Assembly (NCBI RefSeq): GCF_002088975.1
Contig: NZ_NCST01000106.1
Span: 1 to 64,000 of the forward strand
Direction: 5' to 3'
DNA: 64,000 nucleotides
From: Henriciella aquimarina
GTDB taxonomy: Bacteria; Pseudomonadota; Alphaproteobacteria; Caulobacterales; Hyphomonadaceae
Below are positions 15,592-22,870 of the stretch, piece by piece. Under the pieces are notes generated by a model that was not told the origin of the DNA, did not search any database, and saw only the letters and a list, made by a program, of their open reading frames with translations. The translations under genes and the position numbers were made by a program. Each line of letters starts with the position of its first letter. Position 1 is the first letter of the stretch.

Positions 15592-16785
15592 TCAGGCCCT
15601 CCTCAGGATACAGCCGGAAACTGGCAAAGAGGCTGGGCCACCGGTGACGAGCGCGAACTCCGCATCGTTCACCTGATTGGTTGCAACGCCACGCAATTGC
15701 TCGACAGCTTCGCGAGTATGCGTCGCACCGATAATGTAAGCTTCGGACAATTGCCCGCCATGTGTATTCACCGGAATGGAACCGCCATTATAGCGAATGG
15801 CCCCGCTCTCCACGAAAGGCCCGCCCTCGCCTTTCTCACAAAAACCGTAATCCTCGAGCTGCATGAGAACCATGGCGCTGAAGTGGTCATATATCAGGGC
15901 CACATCCATATCGGCAGGCTTGCGCCCCGACATTTCCCAGAGGCGATCACCAATCGGCTTATGGCCGGAAGACCCGAAATGGGGGTCGGGCATCCCCATC
16001 CACGCGAACGCACGGCCCCATTCACGTTGCCCGCCATGCGCGGCGCCGTGAATAAGAACAGGCTTCTGCTTAAGGTCTTTCGCCCGATCCGTCGTCGTCG
16101 TGACCCAGGCAACTGCACCATCGGTTTCAAGACAAAAGTCGAGCCGGCACAGCGGATCGGCGAGCATTGGACTGGCAAAATATTCTTCTTTTGTCAGTGG
16201 CGTGCGGCGCATGGCGCCCTCGCGGTTGGCTGCATTCTCCCGCTGACTGATGACGATCTCCGCAAAAGCATCCCGGGTCGTGCCGTAGAGATGCATGTGA
16301 CGGCGCGCCAGCACAGACATGAGATGCCCCGGCCCGACCAGACCTGAAGGCTGGAGAAAAGAATTCTCGGGACTCGGCGCACTCGCTCCGAACACGGTGC
16401 CGAGACGTTGGCGGTACTGCTGAAGCGCCATGACTGTTACAACATGCGTCGCATCTCCATTCATGATAGCCGCTGTCGCTAGCCCGACGGCACCGGCTGC
16501 GCCCCCACCCCCGCTCGTCAACGCGGCGCTGAATGTAACTTCCGGGATACCCAGCATTTCCATGAGAGAAGCAGTATCGGCCTTATCCCCGTAGCCCATC
16601 TGGGCCCCTGAATAATAGGCGAAACCATCGATCTGCTTTACCGAAATACCTGCATCATCGCAGGCCTTCAGGATGGCCTCCCCGACCATGTCATTGATGG
16701 TACGGGGGTGGCTATGCCCACGGACATAATAGTCCGTGGCTCCGACGCCCACAATCGCGCATTTGTCCTGATTGACCCAGACCAA
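15592..16785 (-). CDS. SCP-x/Ltp2-type thiolase-like protein lacking the nucleophilic Cys
   Basis: This 397-aa thiolase-superfamily protein uses a TTG start preceded by GGGAGG. At the nucleophile position the sequence is AALTSGGGGAAGAVG, with Ser-Gly instead of Cys, so it cannot be a normal thiolase. The C-terminal region has YDHFSAMVL and NTHGGQLSEAYIIG, as in Ltp2-type retro-aldolases. With the adjacent DUF35 protein it is a good candidate for C-C bond cleavage of a tertiary beta-hydroxyacyl-CoA. It heads a five-gene operon (16785-11571) preceded by a TATAACTAGGTTATA site. Confidence 0.87.
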   Translation of the reverse strand: MVWVNQDKCAIVGVGATDYYVRGHSHPRTINDMVGEAILKACDDAGISVKQIDGFAYYSGAQMGYGDKADTASLMEMLGIPEVTFSAALTSGGGGAAGAVGLATAAIMNGDATHVVTVMALQQYRQRLGTVFGASAPSPENSFLQPSGLVGPGHLMSVLARRHMHLYGTTRDAFAEIVISQRENAANREGAMRRTPLTKEEYFASPMLADPLCRLDFCLETDGAVAWVTTTTDRAKDLKQKPVLIHGAAHGGQREWGRAFAWMGMPDPHFGSSGHKPIGDRLWEMSGRKPADMDVALIYDHFSAMVLMQLEDYGFCEKGEGGPFVESGAIRYNGGSIPVNTHGGQLSEAYIIGATHTREAVEQLRGVATNQVNDAEFALVTGGPASLPVSGCILRRA

Positions 16786-16823
16786 TAGCTGGCCTCCCTG
16801 TTATCGGATCCGCAGATCACTTG

Positions 16824-16838
16824 TATAACTAGGTTATA
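16824..16838. promoter_or_regulatory. TATAAC-N3-GTTATA operator, site 1 (perfect)
   Basis: TATAACTAGGTTATA, a perfect 6-bp inverted repeat with 3-bp spacer, lies 38 nt upstream of the SCP-x-type thiolase start. It is the best-formed copy of the motif repeated through the island. Confidence 0.8.
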
Positions 16839-16893
16839 GAGTAATGACAGCCATCTTGTCCAGCGCCACACATGGGAAAACCAGAGAAAAATC

Positions 16894-18120
16894 TCACGCG
16901 AAATGCAGCCTGCGGTACTTTCCGCCGAAATAGAGCAACGGGTCGCGTCTTGGCTCGAATTTCGCCCGCAACACTTCTCCGACAATGATGACATGATCCC
17001 CACCATCGGCAATCTCGTGCTGGCGGCATTCGAAATTCGCCAGAGCCCCCGCAAGCAACGGGACGTCATGGTCCCCCCTCTGCCAGGGCGTGCTGGCAAA
17101 ACGGTCCTGGCCAGGTTTTGCGAAGGTGTTTGAAATTCCCTGCTGGCCGATATGCAGGACATTAACGCCAAAATGTTCAGACGCGGTCAAAGTATCCAGC
17201 GAACCAGCCGTCTTGGCAATGCAGACCAACAGAAGTGGGGGGTCCAGAGAAACAGATGTGAATGAATTCGCCGTCAGGCCGATAGGCTCCTGTTTCCCGT
17301 TCATTCCGGTCACAACCGTGACCCCTGTTGCAAAACATCCCAGCGCGTCGCGCAGTGTCCGGGCGTCAGAACCGGACCTGTATTCCGGCGTAAACCGGGG
17401 TACGCGCCGCTCCAGAAAATCGAGCAGCGTGGCGTTGAACAGATCGGCCCGTTCCTCCGTGACGAGGTGACGGGACTCCTTGATCTCGGCAAACTCGGCA
17501 TTCCTGAAATTCTCAATGAAACGTGCTGCCACTTCATGCCCGGTAAGCTCAGACAGGGCACCGCGGACAAAAAGGACCGGCATCTTGATATTGGATGCAC
17601 TTTTCGAGATCCGGTCGAGGGTGGACTGAACGTCAAACCCGTCGAGAAAACGTACATCCCATGGCAGATTGCCAGGGTCTGTCTCGGCACGCTTCTTCAG
17701 CGCGTCGGAAACTTTGCGGGCTTTCTGCGCATCGATCTCTGGCGGCGCGTCCACCAGAACGAGGCCTGTGGCAAGATGCTCGCCATCTTCCGCCAGTGCG
17801 ACACTCGCGATCCAGCCTCCGAGCGAAGCCGCAACAATAACGGGACGCGATCCAAGTTCACTCAGTATCGCCTTCAGATCCCCCACATAAGCGTCGAGGT
17901 CATATCGTCCATCTTCGGGCCAATCACTTTCGCCATGCCCGCGCAGGTCGACACTGATGACATAGCGCCCTGCCTGGACGAGTGACTCTACAGCAGGCTT
18001 CCACATCTCGCGTGTCTGTCCGCCGCCATGCAGCAACAACACCGCTGGGTCTTCCGGCCAGCCCTGCACCTCGGCCTGAAGTTTCGCGCCGGCAAATCCT
18101 GTATATTCCTGAATCGGCAT
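16894..18120 (-). CDS. Alpha/beta hydrolase fused to flavin reductase
   Basis: Start at ATG 18120 (GGGAGGCGTC ahead) gives 408 aa in one uninterrupted frame. Residues 1-240 are an alpha/beta hydrolase: LLLHGGGQTREMW oxyanion region, nucleophile Ser99 in VAASLGGW, VLVDAPP and His218 in KESRHLV. Residues about 253-408 are a flavin reductase-like FMN domain with LGCFATGVTVVTG, GLTANSFTSVSLDPPL and HVIIVGEV. Flavin reductases of this type normally supply FMNH2/FADH2 to a two-component monooxygenase, but no such oxygenase is seen in the window. The gene follows a GntR regulator by 26 bp and is probably co-transcribed with it. Confidence 0.88.
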   Translation of the reverse strand: MPIQEYTGFAGAKLQAEVQGWPEDPAVLLLHGGGQTREMWKPAVESLVQAGRYVISVDLRGHGESDWPEDGRYDLDAYVGDLKAILSELGSRPVIVAASLGGWIASVALAEDGEHLATGLVLVDAPPEIDAQKARKVSDALKKRAETDPGNLPWDVRFLDGFDVQSTLDRISKSASNIKMPVLFVRGALSELTGHEVAARFIENFRNAEFAEIKESRHLVTEERADLFNATLLDFLERRVPRFTPEYRSGSDARTLRDALGCFATGVTVVTGMNGKQEPIGLTANSFTSVSLDPPLLLVCIAKTAGSLDTLTASEHFGVNVLHIGQQGISNTFAKPGQDRFASTPWQRGDHDVPLLAGALANFECRQHEIADGGDHVIIVGEVLRAKFEPRRDPLLYFGGKYRRLHFA

Positions 18121-18146
18121 GACGCCTCCCTGTTGTTTCCAATGCC

Positions 18147-18875
18147 TCAACGGGCACTGTCTCTTTGAAGCCATTCCGCAATCATGCGGGCCCGGCGCTG
18201 GATCATTAGCCGTGCGATATCGGGGTCACGGGCCAACACGGCATCGCAGACCGAGCGCTGTAATTCACGCGCACGCCCACGATCTTCGGCCGTCTGGAAC
18301 AACCGGATATTCTGCTCCTTGCGGCCGAATGTGTAGCCAATCTCGATAAAGAGCTCGAACGCCGGGTTGCCACTCATGGTGGCAAGCAAGCGCGCGAGTT
18401 CGGTTTCACTATGGATAAGGGTCTCGGGGGTTTCGTCACACCCCGCGCCTGCCTCCACGCCCACCCTGAAAGCAGTTAGGCGTTCCCATAAGCTACTGTC
18501 AGAACAGCCACAGGCCGCCACAACCGCCTCCTCGGCGATAGGCTGGGTTACGGCCTGAATATTTTCGATGGTTGCCCCATTCAGCCGAAGATATCGGGCC
18601 GGCGCACGGATAACATCAATCGCGTCAGGACGGGTCGCAAAAAAGCCGCCTCCCTGTCCCTTACGGACGTTTATCATACGATCAGCTGAAACCAGCTTTG
18701 CCGCCTGGCGGAGCGTAGGGCGCGAGATATCGAACGCCGCCAGAAGATCCTGCTCCGACCCCAGAAATTCGCCGTCCTCGGCCTTCATGGACAAGTCGGT
18801 CAGCTGGCGGGCTGTCCGCTCTACCAGCGACACGCGCTGACCATGCACCTCAATCTCGGGGTCGTCATAAGGCAT
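18147..18875 (-). CDS. GntR/FadR-family regulator (FCD type)
   Basis: This 242-aa regulator starts at ATG 18875, with GGAG six bases ahead; a GTG at 18887 is less likely. The N-terminal winged helix is seen in LLAAFDISRPTLRQAAKLVS followed by the wing GQGGGFFATRP. The all-helical C-terminal half fits an FCD effector domain that binds organic acids or acyl-CoA. It is divergent from the amidohydrolase, with a copy of the TATAAC-type motif in the shared promoter region. It is therefore one of two candidates for the island-wide repressor. Confidence 0.88.
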   Translation of the reverse strand: MPYDDPEIEVHGQRVSLVERTARQLTDLSMKAEDGEFLGSEQDLLAAFDISRPTLRQAAKLVSADRMINVRKGQGGGFFATRPDAIDVIRAPARYLRLNGATIENIQAVTQPIAEEAVVAACGCSDSSLWERLTAFRVGVEAGAGCDETPETLIHSETELARLLATMSGNPAFELFIEIGYTFGRKEQNIRLFQTAEDRGRARELQRSVCDAVLARDPDIARLMIQRRARMIAEWLQRDSAR

Positions 18876-18941
18876 AAGAAACTCCACAACCTAATAGATA
18901 CCTTTTATCGCATTTTTTGCGATTTTCAATCTTGATAATTA

Positions 18942-18956
18942 TATTACATAGTTATA
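18942..18956. promoter_or_regulatory. TATAAC-N3-GTTATA operator, site 2
   Basis: TATTACATAGTTATA keeps both half-sites with one mismatch. It lies in AT-rich DNA between the GntR gene and the divergent amidohydrolase. Placement suggests autoregulation of the GntR gene. Confidence 0.6.
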
Positions 18957-19011
18957 TTAGTTACCTATTAAAGCGAGCCGGATGTCCGGTCACAAGCAAA
19001 CGGGGAGCCAA

Positions 19012-20118
19012 ATGCAACCTTTCGTATTCAGTGCAGACAGTCACGTTGTCGAGCCGAACAGCCTCTTTCTGGACGGCCTTCCAGCCTCTCTGAAAAAGCA
19101 CGCCATTCATGCCTACAAGAAAGATGATTACATCATCACAGGGACAGAAGATAAGACGATCTACCGGCTCCGTGTTGGCAAGAAGGGCGAGAAAGAACTA
19201 GGCGACCGCGAGCGTCGTGGCGTTCGTGAAATTCCTGGACGGATCCTGGACATGGATCTTGATGGAATTGACGCCGAGATCGTTTTCCCCTCGCTTGGGC
19301 TATGGCTTTACTGCCTCGATGACCCGGAAGCTGAAGCCGCCTCCTGCAAAGTCTATAATGACTGGAACCACGATTACTTCTCCGAAAATCTGGACAGGTT
19401 CGTACGTTGCGGCGTCCTGCCCGTGCTCGATTTCTCCAATACGATGGAAGAAATGAAGCGACTGGCCTCCAAGGGCATCAAGGCCGCCATGCTGCCCGCT
19501 GTCACACCAAAAGCCATTCCGAAGTACAATGATGCCGCCTGGGACGAGGTCTTCCACCTTGCCGGCGAACTTGGCATGGTCTTCGTCCTGCACACCGGCA
19601 CCGGTCTTGAGACCGTGATCCATGAGCGTGGCCCCGGCGCAGCTGTGATCAACTATTCCAACCAGATGATCGATGCGATCAATTCCTGCCAGTATCTGGT
19701 TGCGGGCGGCGTTCTTGACCGTAATCCAAAAGCAAAGGTCGCCTTTATCGAAAGTGGCGCGAGCTGGCTTGCAGCCCTCGCCGAGCGCATGGATGAGGTC
19801 TATATCGCTCACCATCATTTCGTTCACCCGAAACTCTCGATGATGCCGAGCGAGATCATCAAGCGCCAGGTCCATGCATCATTCCAGCATGATCGCGCTT
19901 GCATCCTGCACCGCCACGAGATTGGTGTCGAAAACATCATGTGGGCCTCAGATTACCCGCATGCCGAAGGCACCTTCCCGAAATCCAAGGAAATCGTAGA
20001 CGGCCTTTTTGCCGGGATCGATATTCCTGAGCGCGAGAAACGCCTCATTCTTGGCGGAAACGCTGCGCGTCTATTCGGCCTCAAGAACCCCGCGGTCGCA
20101 GACCTGGTATCCAACTGA
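19012..20118 (+). CDS. Amidohydrolase-2 family (ACMSD-like) metal-dependent hydrolase/decarboxylase
   Basis: Start at ATG 19012 (GGGGAGCCAA ahead) gives 368 aa; a frame from 18982 exists but lacks a good site. The TIM-barrel amidohydrolase begins with FSADSHVVEP (metal motif DxH), has FVLHTGTG, FIESGASWLAALAERMDE and the C-terminal MWASDYPHAEG with the metal-binding Asp. Enzymes of this family hydrolyse or decarboxylate carboxylic acids and lactone-like compounds. It is monocistronic with a strong terminator and shares its promoter region with the GntR regulator, so it is probably in the same regulon. Confidence 0.87.
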   Translation: MQPFVFSADSHVVEPNSLFLDGLPASLKKHAIHAYKKDDYIITGTEDKTIYRLRVGKKGEKELGDRERRGVREIPGRILDMDLDGIDAEIVFPSLGLWLYCLDDPEAEAASCKVYNDWNHDYFSENLDRFVRCGVLPVLDFSNTMEEMKRLASKGIKAAMLPAVTPKAIPKYNDAAWDEVFHLAGELGMVFVLHTGTGLETVIHERGPGAAVINYSNQMIDAINSCQYLVAGGVLDRNPKAKVAFIESGASWLAALAERMDEVYIAHHHFVHPKLSMMPSEIIKRQVHASFQHDRACILHRHEIGVENIMWASDYPHAEGTFPKSKEIVDGLFAGIDIPEREKRLILGGNAARLFGLKNPAVADLVSN

Positions 20119-20209
20119 TCCAAGTTTTCTGACGTTTCCTGTCAGAGAAGGTCCTCGTTCTGTAAGTCATGCTTCTTCTTACCTCCGGGAGCGGGGACTC
20201 AACTTCAAA

Positions 20210-20245
20210 GGGCCTGGTTTCATGTAAACCAGGCCCTCTTTTTTT
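20210..20245 (+). terminator. Rho-independent terminator after the amidohydrolase
   Basis: GGGCCTGGTTT and AAACCAGGCCC form a perfect 11-bp stem with a 5-nt loop, followed by TCTTTTTTT. It is positioned to end the plus-strand amidohydrolase transcript before the convergent MFS gene. Confidence 0.92.
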
Positions 20246-20268
20246 GTTCAAACATGGGGAAAGTTCGT

Positions 20269-21594
20269 TCAGCCTGGTGCAGCTTCGTCGCGCGCCTTGG
20301 CGAGGCGAACAGAGCGCGCAGCCATCAAACAGGCAAAGGCCCCGATCACCAGGCCAACACTCATTGTCAGAAGCGCATAGCGAAGCGAGTCATTGCCGAA
20401 AGCTTGATTGTAGGCATCGCTCAGTGCCCCCGCCACGATGAACCCGAAGCCAACGCCCGACAGGATGACAATCGCATTCATGAGTGAATTGATCGTAGCC
20501 CGCATCCGGATCGGCACGAGTGTAAATGTAAGCGCAATGGTTGGGGCCATCCACAATGTCATTGCGAATTTCAGGACAACAAAACAGGCAATAGCCGCGT
20601 ACCCGTTGGGCAATAGCGCAAAGCCGGCAGCAAACGGGAGTGCAAACAGCAAACCACTCGCCGCAAGAATGGCATTGAACCGTGGATGCTTAGCTCCGTA
20701 GCGATCTCCCAGCCAGCCCGCCGTCAGGTTTCCCGACACAAGTCCGGCCAGAATAGCCCAGCCGAACCAGGTGACTTCCTGCATATTGAAGCCATGAACA
20801 CGCTGCAGGAAAGAGGGCCCCCACATCAGGAAACCAAAACCCGTCATCGGCACGGCTATGCACAACAAGGCCAGCCAGCGCAGGGCTGGCGTTCCGACAA
20901 TTATACGTATCGCCTCGCCAAGCGGGACAGGTGCTTCATCGGGCTCCCCCGTCAGTATTCTGTCTGCCTTTTCCTTCCGGCGCGGTTCGGCGGCGATAAA
21001 ATAGACGAGAAAAGCCAGAAGAAGGCCTGGCAAGCCTATGGCCATGAAAGTGTGACGCCAGGAGAGAAAGCTGGCGAGCCAGGCTGTCAGCACGACCCCG
21101 ACAGACAGTCCGATCGAACTTGCCGCCTGTATTGTTCCCAGGACAAGCACACGGCGATTACCAGGAAATATTTCCGAAGCAAGTGCTATTCCTGCCGGGC
21201 CAGAGCCAGACTCGCCTATGGCAATCCCCATCCGTGCGATCGCAATATGCCACGCATTTGCAGCGAGGCCGCAGGCAGCCGTGGCCAGGCTCCAGAACGC
21301 GAGGCAGATAGAGATGACAAGCGGACGGTCTGTCCGGTCGGCGATGCGGGCGATAGGAAGAGCCGCAAGAGCATATACGACACCAAAGACGAGGCCCCCA
21401 ATCAGCCCCAAAACCGTATCGTTAAGAACAAATTCGGTCTTTATATCTTCCATCAGGACTGTGAAGGCCTGCCGGTCGACATAGTTTATGATTGCGACCA
21501 GTCCTATCAGCGCCAGCGTCAGATTACGCCGCACTTTGGAGACCGATTTCGCTGCTTCACTTTGCGGGGCTTGCACCCCTGTCTGGATGGCCAT
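20269..21594 (-). CDS. MFS transporter, spinster-like
   Basis: This 441-aa protein has about 12 hydrophobic segments. The chosen start at ATG 21594 has GGGAG nine bases ahead and overlaps the end of the upstream phosphotransferase gene by 38 bp. The first helix contains INYVDRQAF, typical of spinster-type MFS members, followed by the loop motif IARIADRTDRP and GESGSGPAGIALASEIFP. It is predicted to move a small organic compound across the inner membrane, by proton symport or export. Linkage to the phosphotransferase and TonB receptor suggests a role in uptake of, or tolerance to, the island substrate. Confidence 0.88.
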   Translation of the reverse strand: MAIQTGVQAPQSEAAKSVSKVRRNLTLALIGLVAIINYVDRQAFTVLMEDIKTEFVLNDTVLGLIGGLVFGVVYALAALPIARIADRTDRPLVISICLAFWSLATAACGLAANAWHIAIARMGIAIGESGSGPAGIALASEIFPGNRRVLVLGTIQAASSIGLSVGVVLTAWLASFLSWRHTFMAIGLPGLLLAFLVYFIAAEPRRKEKADRILTGEPDEAPVPLGEAIRIIVGTPALRWLALLCIAVPMTGFGFLMWGPSFLQRVHGFNMQEVTWFGWAILAGLVSGNLTAGWLGDRYGAKHPRFNAILAASGLLFALPFAAGFALLPNGYAAIACFVVLKFAMTLWMAPTIALTFTLVPIRMRATINSLMNAIVILSGVGFGFIVAGALSDAYNQAFGNDSLRYALLTMSVGLVIGAFACLMAARSVRLAKARDEAAPG

Positions 21595-22789
21595 GAACCG
21601 ATCTCCCGATTTCGTCGAGGAGGTCAGAAAGCACCTCCTTTGTCTTGTGATCCCTGAGAGCACCAGCCATCAGGTCCGCTCTCTGCCGGATCGCAGCATC
21701 GGCGTGGCCGTAGCCTCCGCGTGTATAGGTCTTCATGTGAGCATCCCAGGAATCGAGGATGAATAGTGCGTATAGCCTGCGGGCATACGCCTCATCCAGC
21801 TTGATCCCGTGTCGCTCAAGGGCCTTCAAATAAGCACTGATCAGCTTGTCCTCGAAGGGCTGTCGCTGCTCGTGCGTTAGAGCCGACAGCATGAAGTAGA
21901 CAACTTCACGCATCGATGGCGCACGGAAAATTACCTGCCAGTCGAAGAGGCCAGCCCTTCCATCAGGATAGGCGAACGTATTGCCAAGGTGGCTATCACC
22001 ATGAATAAACGTCATCGGCTGTGTATCCCACCAGGCATATACTTCGCGGAAATTCTCGCTCCAAAGCCGATGAATTTCACGGACATCGTCAGGCAGGGCC
22101 TGCCCGAGGTCAGTGTCCAGATAATCTTTCCGCGCCTTTACGAAGGAAGCCTCGTGCCACCCGGCGCCATACTTGAACGTGCGCGGACGTATCCAGGCCA
22201 GGTCCGTCTCGAACCTCGGACTCTCCCAGAACCGCGCATGCAGTTCAGCCAGAGCTTCCAGAACGGCCTTTGCATGGTCGAATGTGCACTCATGGTGCAT
22301 CCAGAAAGGGGTTAGGCCCCTGTCTTCGAGCTTTTCCATCAGCAGGATAAAGCGCCCTCCCGCCCAGGACCTTGCGTAATAGGCCTGCGGGGCGAGATGA
22401 GGAATCTCATCCCTTACCTGCGTGTAAAACCGGACTTCCGCTTCGGCCATATGAAGCATGGAAAGCGTTTCTCGAAGATACGGATGCGACGGTGTGGCCT
22501 TGATAAATACTGATCCGGGCAGGCCAGCTGCCTGACCCGTCTCATTCCATTCCAGGTTCCATTGGCGCCGGTCTGTCATGCCATCATGCCCGCCAGCTGG
22601 CTCGGCCTTGGCAAGGGCCGCACCAGAGACATCCTTGCCGAGTGTCTTCTCCAGCCAGCCCTGAGATATCCCATCGACCGTATGGACATTTTCAATGGAT
22701 AAAGATCCGGCATGCGCTGCTGCCATGTCAGCCAGCTCAAGCCTGTCGAGCGCTTCCTTGTGAAGTGCTGCCATAGATGAAGCCTGCAT
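21557..22789 (-). CDS. Aminoglycoside phosphotransferase/EcKinase-like kinase
   Basis: This 410-aa kinase-fold protein starts at ATG 22789 (GGGAGGTCATC ahead). It has the catalytic loop FIHGDSHLGNT (Asp and Asn) and the metal-binding GLFDWQ of APH-type kinases. Members of this broad group phosphorylate small hydroxylated molecules, including ecdysteroids in the EcKinase branch (family knowledge). Its place among acyl-CoA genes, next to the transporter, argues against antibiotic resistance and for phosphorylation of a hydroxylated substrate or intermediate. It lies downstream of the TonB receptor but behind a terminator. Confidence 0.82.
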   Translation of the reverse strand: MQASSMAALHKEALDRLELADMAAAHAGSLSIENVHTVDGISQGWLEKTLGKDVSGAALAKAEPAGGHDGMTDRRQWNLEWNETGQAAGLPGSVFIKATPSHPYLRETLSMLHMAEAEVRFYTQVRDEIPHLAPQAYYARSWAGGRFILLMEKLEDRGLTPFWMHHECTFDHAKAVLEALAELHARFWESPRFETDLAWIRPRTFKYGAGWHEASFVKARKDYLDTDLGQALPDDVREIHRLWSENFREVYAWWDTQPMTFIHGDSHLGNTFAYPDGRAGLFDWQVIFRAPSMREVVYFMLSALTHEQRQPFEDKLISAYLKALERHGIKLDEAYARRLYALFILDSWDAHMKTYTRGGYGHADAAIRQRADLMAGALRDHKTKEVLSDLLDEIGRSVHGHPDRGASPAK

Positions 22790-22815
22790 GATGACCTCCC
22801 TGTTTTCATGGGCAC

Positions 22816-22846
22816 AAAAGGCGGCACAATTCATGTGCCGCCTTTA
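22816..22846 (-). terminator. Terminator after the TonB receptor
   Basis: GGCGGCACA and TGTGCCGCC form a perfect 9-bp stem with loop ATTCA. On the minus strand it is followed by TTTTG, just past the receptor stop. The plus side also has a T-rich flank, so it may act in both directions. Confidence 0.85.
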
Positions 22847-22870
22847 TTTAACCATCCGATTTCAAGGCAT

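Noticed and set aside
21557-22789. Aminoglycoside-resistance gene
   Set aside because: The kinase motifs are shared by many small-molecule kinases and the context is catabolic, so a resistance call is not supported.
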